In this document: positions 21,915-28,685 of the stretch, one piece after another
Layout of the letters: every line of letters begins with the position of its first letter
Numbering within the stretch: the stretch's first letter is position 1
Virus record (IMG/VR): IMGVR_UViG_3300005563_000087
Span: 1-28,687 of that record
DNA: 28,687 nucleotides
Source: a virus
Strand: one strand, 5' to 3'
The notes under the pieces: generated by a model
What the model was told of the DNA's origin: nothing
What the model saw: only the letters and a program-made list of their open reading frames with translations
Database searches by the model: none
Position numbers and translations under genes: made by a program

Positions 21915-24121
21915 CGATCCTATCGCCGCTCCCTAAACTAGCCTTCCGAGACAACAACAACAACCCAGCCGTCGGCGCGCAACTCTTCACCTACCTATCA
22001 AACACAACGACAAAAGCGACGACCTACAAAGACTCATCTACCTCGAATCCGAACACCAATCCGATTCAACTCGACTATCGAGGCGAATGCGACTGCTGGT
22101 TGATACAGGGTCAGTCCTACACATTTACGCTCGCGCCTGCGAACGATACAGACCCGCCGACAAATCCGATATGGACCGTCAATAACATCAATCCGAGCGC
22201 GATTCTCGCATCCGCGAACTACGCGCCCGATACTGGATCGACGAATGCCTACGCGGTGCTGACCGCGATCTCTGTTCCTGCCTATGTCGATGGACTGCGT
22301 ATTTCGGTCAAGATCGCCAACACGAATACCGGCGCATCAACGCTTAACTACAACACACTAGGCATTAAGAACATCACCCTGCAGAACGGCGCTGCACTCT
22401 CTGGCGGGGAATTACAGGTGGGTGGCGTATATGACTTTGAGTATATCAATCCGAATTTCCAGCTACTGAGTCCTGCACTTCAGCCCACACAAATCAGGAC
22501 CGCCGCCGAGATCGCCGCGGGCGTCACGCCGACGAATTATTACTATCCTGAACTCAACCTGCTTCGCTACTGGAGCGGTAGTGGCAACATTGATACTGCG
22601 CTCTCGCAGATGCTGGACGTGCTCCTAAACAAGAGCGGCGGTGTTGCAACGATCCCGCCTGGTTCGTATTCGCTCGCGGCGACCGTTACCAAATCATTGA
22701 CCACGAGTCCGGGCGCAAATGTCACGACGCTGGGCGCTACGATCTGGGCATATGGTGCAAAGATCTCGTTTGCGGGTTCGGGGTGGGCCATTGAATTCAC
22801 GTCCCCCAATACCTCCTCCGCGTATTACGGACCGCTCCTCACGGTCTATGGGCTCAATATCTACGGCACCGCATCCGGAAGTGGTGGTGTTCGTTGTAGT
22901 GATACGAGCGTTGCCAGATTCATCAATTGCTTCGGGCATAGCTTCACGAGCGGCTCGGCCTTTGGCCTAAGAAATACGGTTTCGTGGTGCGAGAACAATC
23001 ATTTCATTGGCTGCGGCGCGGTGTCCTGCAAGAGCGGCATCAGCTTCACGACTTCAAGCGGTAATAGCTTTGCGCGCACGACAGTCCATGATTTCTACGG
23101 CGCGGGGATTACTGATTACTGGTTCGATGTGGGCGGGGGTTGCTCTGTCTATGACAGTCGCTTTACGCACATTAGCGGCAACAATGGCGCACTAGCAATC
23201 TTTGGACTAGGCGCTGCCGGGTCCGGTGCGGACATGACGGCGACGGTCGTCGATGGTATTAACTGCGAACTGAACTCACTCGTTACGCTCACCTTCACTG
23301 GCTCACTCTCCGGAGGCGCAACTTCTGCGACCTTAACGAGTGTTTGGACGCATCCGACCGGATCTTATACGGTTGCATTCAGTAATGGTGATAGCCGCGT
23401 AGTTACACTCACCAACAACGCAACGACCGCGACTTGGACAGGTGGACTCTCTGGGACCGCTACCTCATCCGCCACAGTACAACAAGGCATCATTCAACTG
23501 CGTGATTACCCACAGAATGCCGGGGTTGAGCGCCGTCCAATTCTCTATAACGTCAGTTCCCAATCAACCTTTACGGGATCAGGGAACATTCCAGTCTGGA
23601 TTAGCAATACAGGCGCAACACTGACGGGACCCGAGTCTGCGCAGCTTCAATCGCTGGCAGTGCAGGCGCCTGTTATCTCACAGGTGGGTCAAAGCCAATT
23701 CTTAGAGGCGAACTATGGTGCGGCTTCGGCACTGCGTAATGTCGCAACGCTCAACAGCGTATTGCAGGGCTCGATCAATATCACCGGTTGTACGGCGGGT
23801 GTTTCTGGTCGTGTGTCGTTCTTTAGAACCGGCAATCTAGCGGGAATGACGGTATTTGATCCGCTCACCGGAACATCGAATACCACAGCCATGACGATGA
23901 CGGGGATTCCGGCTGAATACACACCGACTGCAAATAGAACGGTGGTGTGCTATGTCACGAACAATGGCGCTGTAACGATGGCACTCGCGCAGATTGCATC
24001 CACAGGAACAATCACCTTTTTCTGCGGTACGGCAATCAATGCATTTTCCGCGACTGGCTTTACCAACGCTGGGACCAAGGGTCTGACTGTAGATACCACT
24101 ATTCTTTGGCCTCTCTCATGA
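21911..24121 (+). CDS. Tailspike with predicted beta-helix (possible glycan depolymerase)
   Basis: The 736-aa protein has an anchor (1-190: [53 protein letters not shown]). A linker follows, and from about 235 [20 protein letters not shown], the classic opening of a pectate-lyase-like right-handed beta-helix. Turn-rich Asn/Gly/Ser repeats with Cys/Ile/Phe stacks ([33 protein letters not shown]) run to about 450. A beta module ([19 protein letters not shown]) seen in many phage tailspikes comes next, and a C-terminal domain shared with the preceding fibre closes the protein. It likely trimerises and binds or cleaves host surface polysaccharide. Active-site residues cannot be assigned by eye. 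Confidence 0.82.
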   Translation: MTILSPLPKLAFRDNNNNPAVGAQLFTYLSNTTTKATTYKDSSTSNPNTNPIQLDYRGECDCWLIQGQSYTFTLAPANDTDPPTNPIWTVNNINPSAILASANYAPDTGSTNAYAVLTAISVPAYVDGLRISVKIANTNTGASTLNYNTLGIKNITLQNGAALSGGELQVGGVYDFEYINPNFQLLSPALQPTQIRTAAEIAAGVTPTNYYYPELNLLRYWSGSGNIDTALSQMLDVLLNKSGGVATIPPGSYSLAATVTKSLTTSPGANVTTLGATIWAYGAKISFAGSGWAIEFTSPNTSSAYYGPLLTVYGLNIYGTASGSGGVRCSDTSVARFINCFGHSFTSGSAFGLRNTVSWCENNHFIGCGAVSCKSGISFTTSSGNSFARTTVHDFYGAGITDYWFDVGGGCSVYDSRFTHISGNNGALAIFGLGAAGSGADMTATVVDGINCELNSLVTLTFTGSLSGGATSATLTSVWTHPTGSYTVAFSNGDSRVVTLTNNATTATWTGGLSGTATSSATVQQGIIQLRDYPQNAGVERRPILYNVSSQSTFTGSGNIPVWISNTGATLTGPESAQLQSLAVQAPVISQVGQSQFLEANYGAASALRNVATLNSVLQGSINITGCTAGVSGRVSFFRTGNLAGMTVFDPLTGTSNTTAMTMTGIPAEYTPTANRTVVCYVTNNGAVTMALAQIASTGTITFFCGTAINAFSATGFTNAGTKGLTVDTTILWPLS

Positions 24122-24333
24122 ACGGACCAGATACACGCCCTGGCGAGCCAGTGGACTACGAGCGTCTAGATCGCGACGAAATGAAGGACGCCGTTAAGGA
24201 AGCGATCAAAGAATGGCTGAATGAGCGCGCGGCTGATTTCGGCAAGTGGTCGTTACGCTGGATCGGCATGGCGATATTTGCGGGTGCCGTGTACTTGTTT
24301 TTGCTGTCGCATGGCTGGAGGCCGCCGCAGTGA
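24118..24333 (+). CDS. Small C-terminally anchored membrane protein, lysis cassette
   Basis: ATG 24118 overlaps the tailspike stop (ATGA); the in-frame region upstream of it is a tailspike shadow. The 71-aa product is charged and helical at first ([19 protein letters not shown]) and ends in one membrane segment at about 47-64 ([18 protein letters not shown]). Its place directly before the lysozyme gene, overlapping it by four bases (GTGA), suggests holin or antiholin function. The single transmembrane helix near the C-terminus fits a class III-like holin or a holin regulator. The exact role is inference. Confidence 0.68.
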   Translation: MNGPDTRPGEPVDYERLDRDEMKDAVKEAIKEWLNERAADFGKWSLRWIGMAIFAGAVYLFLLSHGWRPPQ

Positions 24334-24740
24334 ATGTTCAAGATCTGTTGAAGCGTCACGAGGGCGTGCGTCTCAAGCCATACAGGGACACCGTTGGCAA
24401 GCTCACGATCGGCGCCGGGCGGAATCTTGATGATGTCGGTCTGCATCCGAACGAAGTGGATGTGTTGCTGCAGAACGATATCAATATCGCCTGGGACGCG
24501 TGCGCTATCTATCCGTGGTTCCTGAGCCTATCGGATGCGCGTAAGGCGGCCTGCATTGATCTGATGTTCAACATGGGTCCCGGCAAGTTTAGGCAGTTCA
24601 CCAAGTTCATCTCGGCGATGGCCGCCAATAACTGGCAAGACGCTGGAGACGAGCTGGTCGATAGCCTGTGGTATCGACAGGTGGGACAACGTGGTGTGGA
24701 AGTAGTGAATCTTTTGAAGTTCGAGGTATGGCCGACATGA
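24330..24740 (+). CDS. Endolysin, T4-type lysozyme (GH24)
   Basis: With the GTG start at 24330 the protein is 136 aa. Its catalytic residues then fall at Glu11 (KRHEGVRLK), Asp20 (YRDTVGKL) and Thr26 (LTIGAGRNL), the same numbering as T4 lysozyme, which supports that start over longer frames. [39 protein letters not shown] and [18 protein letters not shown] match the C-terminal lobe. It cleaves the glycan backbone of peptidoglycan. No signal or SAR segment is present in this start, so it should need a holin. It overlaps the preceding gene by four bases (GTGA) and the next by four (ATGA). Confidence 0.92.
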   Translation: MNVQDLLKRHEGVRLKPYRDTVGKLTIGAGRNLDDVGLHPNEVDVLLQNDINIAWDACAIYPWFLSLSDARKAACIDLMFNMGPGKFRQFTKFISAMAANNWQDAGDELVDSLWYRQVGQRGVEVVNLLKFEVWPT

Positions 24741-24937
24741 ACGCACTAAAAGCTTTTTGGCTGAATCATGGGCAGAAGACACTAGCAACCGTCATCGGTC
24801 TGTTGGCAGTCGTTGACCTCTCGGGCATCGCCGATCCTCTTAAGACGCTCATCGGTGCCAAGCCTTTCGCTGCGGTACAGCTCGCCTGCGCGCTGGCGGT
24901 GGGCTATCGAGCACTGCAGGCGAATCAGAAGCCATGA
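24737..24937 (+). CDS. Probable holin (two membrane segments, 66 aa)
   Basis: ATG 24737 overlaps the lysozyme stop (ATGA) and has GAGG ten bases upstream; an earlier ATG at 24728 is possible. The product has two hydrophobic segments, about 14-30 (KTLATVIGLLAVVDLSG) and 43-58 (PFAAVQLACALAVGYR), separated by a short polar turn. It ends in a hydrophilic tail. That is a typical class II holin shape, and the gene sits between lysozyme and spanins. Holin function is predicted from topology and context only. Confidence 0.72.
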   Translation: MNALKAFWLNHGQKTLATVIGLLAVVDLSGIADPLKTLIGAKPFAAVQLACALAVGYRALQANQKP

Positions 24938-25437
24938 ACTTCACGCCCTACACGCTCTATCTGAAGATCGCAGGCTATGCGATCGCCGCTGCGGCATTGG
25001 TTGCCGTCGGCTGGCACTTCGGCTCAATTCACTGGCAGACGCAATACGACGCGCTAGTAGCCGAGAACTGGAAGCAGAGAGCCGAAGGTGAGGCCGCAGC
25101 CAGAAAGGCCGTCGAGGATCAGCTACGCGAAGCCAACGATCGCAACCAACACAATTCTGAGGTGATGAGTGAACTCTTTGCAAAGAATGATCAGACGGCT
25201 ACCGAGCGTGATCTGGCTGTCATTCGCTATCAGCGGCTGTTCTCAGCCGACAAAGCCGACTGCGCCGCCCGTGATCGTGCAGCGAATCAAGCCTCAGGTA
25301 ACGCCAGACCTACTACAGCCAGCGGAACGGAAAGCGATGCAGAGAAAGCAAGAATATTTGCGGATGCGGACGCAGAATGCACCCGCAACGCCGACCGGCT
25401 AGACGCCCTTATTGTCGAGCTCAAGCCGCAGCTTTGA
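24934..25437 (+). CDS. Inner-membrane spanin (Rz-like)
   Basis: The 167-aa product has an N-terminal transmembrane segment (LKIAGYAIAAAALVAVGWHFG, about 10-30). A long periplasmic coiled coil rich in Ala, Glu, Arg and Gln follows (WKQRAEGEAAARKAVEDQL, REANDRNQHNSEVMSEL). This is the Rz i-spanin layout. An Rz1-type lipoprotein is embedded in another frame, which confirms the call. It links with Rz1 to fuse inner and outer membranes in the last step of lysis. It overlaps the holin gene (ATGA). Confidence 0.88.
   Translation: MNFTPYTLYLKIAGYAIAAAALVAVGWHFGSIHWQTQYDALVAENWKQRAEGEAAARKAVEDQLREANDRNQHNSEVMSELFAKNDQTATERDLAVIRYQRLFSADKADCAARDRAANQASGNARPTTASGTESDAEKARIFADADAECTRNADRLDALIVELKPQL
25159..25162 (+). 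promoter_or_regulatory. Shine-Dalgarno site for the embedded Rz1 gene
   Basis: GAGG six bases before GTG 25169, within the Rz coding sequence. It favours the GTG over the ATG at 25187 as Rz1 start. Confidence 0.5.
25169..25402 (+). CDS. Outer-membrane spanin lipoprotein (Rz1-like), nested in Rz
   Basis: This 77-aa frame lies entirely inside the Rz-like gene in a different frame. It has a short basic start (RMIRRLP), a hydrophobic segment (SVIWLSFAISG) and a lipobox I-S-G-C with Cys24 as the lipidation site. A Pro-rich mature part follows (SQPTKPTAPPVIVQRIKPQ), then a charged end. Nested Rz/Rz1 pairs are well known. The mature lipoprotein would sit in the outer membrane and bind the Rz periplasmic tip. 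The alternative start ATG 25187 keeps the signal peptide and lipobox. Confidence 0.85.
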   Translation: MNSLQRMIRRLPSVIWLSFAISGCSQPTKPTAPPVIVQRIKPQVTPDLLQPAERKAMQRKQEYLRMRTQNAPATPTG

Positions 25438-25452
25438 GTGTTGAGTTAGAAC

Positions 25453-25569
25453 TTAATGCCACGGCCAGCGCCAATCGCGAAACTCAACTACGCCTGACAA
25501 ATAATTACCTAGCGCGTTCCCAACGGCAAGCAGCGCAGCAATCCATAGGGCAATCATTAGATATTGCAT
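25453..25569 (-). CDS. Small membrane protein closing the reverse-strand operon (38 aa)
   Basis: On the - strand an ATG at 25569 with AGGGA seven bases upstream opens a 38-residue frame. It has one strongly hydrophobic helix (MQYLMIALWIAALLAVGNAL) and a Trp-rich polar end (FRDWRWPWH). It starts nine bases after the stop of the upstream gene of the same strand, which fits an operon. A 51-aa + strand frame over the same bases has no ATG/GTG start and no binding site. Function unknown. Confidence 0.55.
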   Translation of the reverse strand: MQYLMIALWIAALLAVGNALGNYLSGVVEFRDWRWPWH

Positions 25570-25578
25570 TATTGATCC

Positions 25579-25797
25579 CTAATCTGTGATGGATGCTTTG
25601 CCGCCATCTCCGCCGCCGCCGCAGAAAGACCATTCCACGGCGCTCTGACCGCCTGCGCCGGATGACGGGAATTCGATGGTGGCTCCTGGATATGTCCATC
25701 GGAAAGCTGCCGACCATAACTCCTGTTTTAGGGCGCGCTCATCACCTACGCTCTGTAAAATGCGGCGCACTTCAGCAAGGAATTCTTGGTCATTCAT
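25579..25797 (-). CDS. Unknown phage protein with Gly-rich tail (72 aa)
   Basis: The ATG at 25797 is preceded on the - strand by AGGAG with six bases between, so it is preferred over starts further upstream. The product starts with a helical, charged part (NDQEFLAEVRRILQSVGDER), continues with ELWSAAFRWTYPGATIEF and ends Gly-rich (CGGGGDGGK). I do not recognise a family. It is near the end of a chain of small - strand genes running away from the integrase. Confidence 0.62.
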   Translation of the reverse strand: MNDQEFLAEVRRILQSVGDERALKQELWSAAFRWTYPGATIEFPSSGAGGQSAVEWSFCGGGGDGGKASITD

Positions 25798-25831
25798 GCT
25801 TGGCTCCTGAGTTAGAAGAGAGTCTAAATAG

Positions 25832-26041
25832 TCACGCCTTTGGCCCAGGACCTTCCAATTGAGTTTGATAGCGCAGCAACGGACCGCCATCAATAAACTT
25901 TAACGCTCGCTCGCGCCACTTGTCGCGCTCAGCCTCAAGCTCTGCTATGCGCGCCTGGACGTCTGAGGCGCGATACATCAACTCCCTTCCATGCCCCGGA
26001 TAATCGCACCACTCGCCTGGATGCACATAGATCTTTTCCAT
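25832..26041 (-). CDS. Small coiled-coil phage protein (69 aa)
   Basis: ATG 26041 overlaps the previous stop (TGATG); a GTG one codon earlier is an alternative. The product has a Trp/Tyr/His-rich start (KIYVHPGEWCDYPGHG) and a heptad-like helix (VQARIAELEAERDKWRERAL), then a Pro/Gly-rich end. Short proteins with this kind of helix are frequent in phage early regions. No function is assigned. GAGG lies four bases before the ATG. Confidence 0.6.
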   Translation of the reverse strand: MEKIYVHPGEWCDYPGHGRELMYRASDVQARIAELEAERDKWRERALKFIDGGPLLRYQTQLEGPGPKA

Positions 26042-26241
26042 CACGCCTCATCTCCTGCGCTGGACTGTGACCGCACAAACGCGATCAGCATCGAAGCATC
26101 ATTTCTGCGAATTATTAGCTCTTCGCCTTCCTCCAGTGAGCTGAGGCCTATAGCGCAGTTAGGATTGGCTCGCGCGTAGAATTGAACCTGTCCGTCCACC
26201 ATCCGTACATCGAGCATCGGCGAAATAATTAAGGGCTTCAC
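26041..26241 (-). CDS. Small unknown protein (66 aa)
   Basis: GTG 26241 overlaps the previous stop (GTGA), and the end overlaps the next start (TGATG). The protein appears to be a small beta-rich unit: KPLIISPMLDVRMVDGQVQF, then CAIGLSSLEEGEELIIRRND and a polar tail. I do not recognise the family. The support is coupling on both sides and ordinary composition. Confidence 0.58.
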   Translation of the reverse strand: MKPLIISPMLDVRMVDGQVQFYARANPNCAIGLSSLEEGEELIIRRNDASMLIAFVRSQSSAGDEA

Positions 26242-26453
26242 AAGTTACCTTCTGTGTTGGGAGCTTTTCTCTCTTTGGGGATTTGCCGCTGTAGGTCCAG
26301 CTCTTCAAGGATTCGCTTATGCCTAGCCTCGAAGACTTCGCGATTCCCGAAGTACCAGCCGGCAGTAGCCCCTTGATCACGATCCTGCGCATAGGCGGCT
26401 AGCTGATCTGCCTCCGCGAGAGTGAAGCTGAATAAGTAGCGATTTTCATTCAC
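26238..26453 (-). CDS. Small unknown protein (71 aa)
   Basis: GTG 26453 overlaps the end of the upstream gene and follows GGAG by nine bases. The open frame further upstream lies within that gene and is not needed. The product has RYLFSFTLAEADQLAAYAQD, followed by WYFGNREVFEARHKRILEEL, a combination common in small hypothetical phage proteins, and a basic tail. No biochemical function is known to me. Confidence 0.58.
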   Translation of the reverse strand: MNENRYLFSFTLAEADQLAAYAQDRDQGATAGWYFGNREVFEARHKRILEELDLQRQIPKERKAPNTEGNL

Positions 26454-26658
26454 TGTGATCCGCTCCCGATTTAGACTGCATTCTCTTGCCGGCATGCCTC
26501 TTGGCATCCTTCAAAGCATCCGCGATCGCTTCGTCCTTTGTCTTGCCTGCTCCAGATACCCTGCGGCCGTCCACATCGACGAAGCAATACCAAAGACGGC
26601 CGCTGTTCCACCAGCCGTATGGCTTCAGTTCAGCTGATTGGCTACTAAGGCATTTCAT
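26446..26658 (-). CDS. Small unknown protein with HicB-like beta segment (70 aa)
   Basis: ATG 26658 has AAGG seven bases upstream. The central part WYCFVDVDGRRVSGAGKTKDE and AIADALKDAKRH resembles the strand-strand-helix unit (G-x-G-x-T-x-x-E-A) of HicB-like folds, but no toxin gene is adjacent, so a toxin-antitoxin call is not supported. The start is Ser/Trp-rich (SSQSAELKPYGWWNSGRLW). It follows the HTH-like gene by nine bases. The role is unknown. Confidence 0.58.
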   Translation of the reverse strand: MKCLSSQSAELKPYGWWNSGRLWYCFVDVDGRRVSGAGKTKDEAIADALKDAKRHAGKRMQSKSGADHSE

Positions 26659-26667
26659 AGGTCGCCT

Positions 26668-26856
26668 TCAGCTTTGAACTCGGACTGATTCGGCATACTG
26701 AGCCAGGCGCCAATCGTCGTACACCTTGTCCTCGACAAAGCACCCGATCGGCAGTTCAAGCTCGCCGGTACAATTCTCGCGCCACACAACGCCACGTAGG
26801 CGCTTCATGTCTAGGCCGTACTTTTTGGCTGCTTCGGGGATCGTGAGTGTGTTCAT
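26668..26856 (-). CDS. Small DNA-binding protein, possible excisionase/regulator (62 aa)
   Basis: ATG 26856 has GAGG five bases upstream on the - strand, better than the longer frame. The product starts NTLTIPEAAKKYGLDMKRLR, the typical first two helices of a MerR/AlpA/Xis-type winged helix, and continues VVWRENCTGELELPIG. It is the first gene after the noncoding region next to the integrase. It could be a recombination directionality factor or a transcription regulator of this small operon. The DNA-binding assignment is moderately supported; the exact role is not. Confidence 0.6.
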   Translation of the reverse strand: MNTLTIPEAAKKYGLDMKRLRGVVWRENCTGELELPIGCFVEDKVYDDWRLAQYAESVRVQS

Positions 26857-26914
26857 GATTACCTCTGTCTTTTCAGCAGGATTGATAGCTGGCAATCAAT
26901 AGCTTGGGTGACGA

Positions 26915-26924
26915 TCTGTCTTAT
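26915..26924 (+). repeat. Direct repeat copy 1 (TCTGTCTTAT)
   Basis: Identical to bases 27062-27071; a shorter copy, TCTGTCTT, lies at 26864-26871 over the binding site of the HTH-like gene. These are candidate integrase arm-type sites. Confidence 0.6.
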
Positions 26925-26946
26925 TCGTTGTGCCAACGAAAACGAA

Positions 26947-26962
26947 TGTTTCACGTTGAACA
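26947..26962. promoter_or_regulatory. parS-like palindrome
   Basis: TGTTTCACGTTGAACA differs at one base from the parS-type sequence TGTTTCACGTGGAACA and at two from TGTTTCACGTGAAACA, the family bound by chromosomal ParB. Flanking AA and TT extend the symmetry (AATGTT...AACATT). It could bind host ParB or be an operator or accessory site for integration proteins. Confidence 0.45.
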
Positions 26963-27061
26963 TTGCGCACTTAGCGTAACCTTCCAACCCTGTGTTCGTG
27001 ACAGATTCCACGCATATAAGCACTTGATTTCATTGCAGTCGTAAATTATCGGATTAGACAG

Positions 27062-27071
27062 TCTGTCTTAT
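27062..27071 (+). repeat. Direct repeat copy 2 (TCTGTCTTAT)
   Basis: Identical to bases 26915-26924. It overlaps the integrase stop codon and the right arm of the AGACAG-T-CTGTCT palindrome. Candidate arm-type site for integrase or its helper. Confidence 0.6.
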
Positions 27072-28069
27072 CCGCCTGTCGATTGTGCCACGGAAGGCAA
27101 AGATACACGCACTTCTTGAGTGACAATATAGCCCTGCGTCGTACGCGGATCGGTATGGGCCGCAATGCGCTGGGCAAGCTGAAGCCCATGCTTGCGCTCG
27201 ATGTCGGTGAGGCGCTTGCGGCGGATGTCATGCAGCGTTACGCCTTCCACGCCGGCCGCGGCACACGCCTGCTTGTACTTCCGCATTACTGTGCTGTAGT
27301 CGTATGGCTTGCCGTGGCGAGTGCTGAACACATGCAGTCCCACCACTCGACATCGCAAGTGCTTCAGGCCATCCAAAATAGCCTCCATCTCTTCGCCGCG
27401 GTCGAACACGAGTGCAGCCTTGGTCTTCTGGATTTGCACATGCACGCCATCCTCTTTCACGCACGACCAACGCAGTCCGATCAGGTCGGACTTGCGCAAC
27501 GCAGTCAGGTAGGCCATGCGTAAGAAATACTGCAGCCAGACGGGAGACTTCCCCAGGATGGCGGCCCATTCAGCATCGGTGATGTAGCGCTTGCGCTTAG
27601 CGCGCGGCCCTTTGTCCATGCCGTAGAGCGGATTAGGTCCCGGCATCCAGCCGATGCGAATGCCGTAGTTCAGGACATTCGAGAGTAGACCGACGAGTCG
27701 CTGCGCCGTGACGCGCTTCGGATGCTCGTCGAGCAATCGCGCCGCATGCTGGCCCTGCACTTGATGAGGCTTCATATGTCCAAAGCCTTTGATGAGCTGG
27801 CGCCCCCAAATTTCATAGTTCTTTTGCGTGGCCTTTGCACGCTCCTGCCTTTCGTCCGCCAAGAACTTCTTGATTAGCGCTTCGATGGTGCGGGGCGGTT
27901 CTGCCTTCTTCGCCTCGAGCTTTCCATACTCGACGATCGCATCGGCGTAGGTCTTGCCGATTGGAATGCGCTTTTGCTTTCCATCGACATACGGGCGCCA
28001 GTAGAACGTTCCATTATCGAGAGACATCCTGGGCGGGAGATGCTTGTGCTTACGCCGCAGACGACCCAT
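27068..28069 (-). CDS. int: Tyrosine recombinase, phage integrase
   Basis: The start is ATG 28069, with GGAG six bases upstream; a TTG four codons earlier is unlikely. The 333-aa protein has an N-terminal arm-binding part (TFYWRPYVDGKQKRIPIG), a SAM-like core-binding part (FLADERQERAKATQKNYEIW) and the catalytic domain. R192 in TALRKSDLIGLRW, K215 or K217 in QIQKTKA, H280-x-x-R283 in LHDIRRKR, H305 in AAHTDPRT and the nucleophile Y314 in TQGYIVT are all present, so it should be active. It would catalyse integration at attP/attB and excision with a directionality factor. It overlaps the DUF4224 gene by 20 bases. Confidence 0.94.
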   Translation of the reverse strand: MGRLRRKHKHLPPRMSLDNGTFYWRPYVDGKQKRIPIGKTYADAIVEYGKLEAKKAEPPRTIEALIKKFLADERQERAKATQKNYEIWGRQLIKGFGHMKPHQVQGQHAARLLDEHPKRVTAQRLVGLLSNVLNYGIRIGWMPGPNPLYGMDKGPRAKRKRYITDAEWAAILGKSPVWLQYFLRMAYLTALRKSDLIGLRWSCVKEDGVHVQIQKTKAALVFDRGEEMEAILDGLKHLRCRVVGLHVFSTRHGKPYDYSTVMRKYKQACAAAGVEGVTLHDIRRKRLTDIERKHGLQLAQRIAAHTDPRTTQGYIVTQEVRVSLPSVAQSTGG

Positions 28070-28280
28070 ACATCGCTCCAAAGTTGGGTTCCGGCACGGC
28101 TTCGGTCGGCCGCTCGATTCCCATCTTAGCCTCGACGACCGACCACAGCACTAGGAGCTCGCCCGCACCATTCACATCATGGGGGATGCCGCGATCTTGA
28201 AGATTACGGATCTGAGCCGACAGACGTCGCTTGCCTGTCAGCTTCTCTACTTGCTCATCGGTTAAAAAGTCGTCAGTCAT
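28050..28280 (-). CDS. DUF4224-type protein, possible excisionase
   Basis: The 76-aa product begins DDFLTDEQVEKLTGKRRLSA, continues QIRNLQDRGIPHDVNGAGEL, and is the DUF4224 pattern (L-T-x-x-x-x-x-x-L-T-G, Q-x-x-x-L-x-x-x-G-I-P). Genes of this type usually sit directly upstream of phage integrases, overlapping them as here, and have been suggested to act as excisionases or DNA-binding regulators. No clear ribosome binding site precedes ATG 28280. The role in excision is inference. Confidence 0.75.
   Translation of the reverse strand: MTDDFLTDEQVEKLTGKRRLSAQIRNLQDRGIPHDVNGAGELLVLWSVVEAKMGIERPTEAVPEPNFGAMYGSSAA
28076..28079 (-). promoter_or_regulatory. Shine-Dalgarno site for the integrase start
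   Basis: GGAG on the - strand, six bases before ATG 28069, within the DUF4224 gene; it selects the ATG over the upstream in-frame TTG. Confidence 0.6.
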
Positions 28281-28293
28281 TGTCTGCGATCAA

Positions 28294-28554
28294 CTAAGAC
28301 TTTGACCCACCGACGACACGCAGCTTCGGCTTACCCTTCGCCCTGACCTTTGGCTTCTTCCGGGTGTTCCTACGAATCTCACGCAGGATGGAAGGTATCT
28401 CGATGAAGTTTGGACAGCTCAGCAAACGATTGAGCGTTTTCAGCTCATCGCGAATATCGTAGAGCGCAGCGATCGCTACCTTCTCCCATGTTTCGATATT
28501 CCCTTGGCTGTTCGCCAAATCGAACTCCGCATCTTTGAATCTGCCCTTAGCCAT
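28294..28554 (-). CDS. Unknown phage protein with basic tail (86 aa)
   Basis: ATG 28554 has AGGAAA seven bases upstream on the - strand. The product starts KGRFKDAEFDLANSQGNIE, continues with a helical part (VAIAALYDIRDELKTLNRLL), the segment CPNFIEIPSILREIRRNTRK and a Lys/Arg/Gly-rich tail. This L-x-C-P-N-F-x-x-I-P pattern is found in small hypothetical phage proteins near integrases. The basic tail suggests nucleic-acid contact. Function unknown. Confidence 0.65.
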   Translation of the reverse strand: MAKGRFKDAEFDLANSQGNIETWEKVAIAALYDIRDELKTLNRLLSCPNFIEIPSILREIRRNTRKKPKVRAKGKPKLRVVGGSKS

Positions 28555-28568
28555 TGTGGTTTCCTATT

Positions 28569-28685
28569 TCAGTCAACCAAGATCTCTTGATATTCGGGAC
28601 CTGACTTGAGCCGCGTAACCTCCAAATCATCGAAATCCGTAAAAGGACTGCGATTCAACCAAGAACGATATTTACTCGGCTTCTT
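28569..28685 (-). CDS. Unknown protein, start outside window
   Basis: A - strand frame is open from the right edge and stops with TGA at 28569-28571. The visible C-terminal 38 residues read SKYRSWLNRSPFTDFDDLEV, then RLKSGPEYQEILVD. The other two frames on this strand close within a few codons, so this is probably the end of a real gene whose stop lies 14 bases before the next gene's start. Too little is seen to name it. Confidence 0.55.
   Translation of the reverse strand, partial: KKPSKYRSWLNRSPFTDFDDLEVTRLKSGPEYQEILVD

Larger units (their letters stand above)
26857..27067. promoter_or_regulatory. Integrase-proximal noncoding region, candidate attP and control region
   Basis: These 211 bases contain no gene. 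They hold a 10-base direct repeat TCTGTCTTAT (26915-26924 and 27062-27071), a related TCTGTCTT at 26864-26871, AGACAG-T-CTGTCT at 27056-27068, ATTGAT/ATCAAT at 26881-26900, GTTG-TGC-CAAC near 26927-26937 and a parS-like palindrome at 26947-26962. Such a set of arms beside the 3' end of int is what an attP would show, and the promoter of the small reverse operon must also lie here. I cannot point to the core crossover site. Confidence 0.5.

Noticed and set aside
25434-25589. 51-aa + strand frame after the Rz gene
   Set aside because: It has only a TTG start overlapping the Rz stop and no ribosome binding site, and the reverse strand holds a better small gene over the same bases.
26446-26658. 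Possible HicB antitoxin of a toxin-antitoxin pair
   Set aside because: The G-x-G-x-T segment is only loosely HicB-like and no HicA-type toxin is encoded beside it.
26857-27067. tRNA gene or tRNA fragment as attachment core
   Set aside because: No T-loop consensus or cloverleaf pairing is visible in this region.
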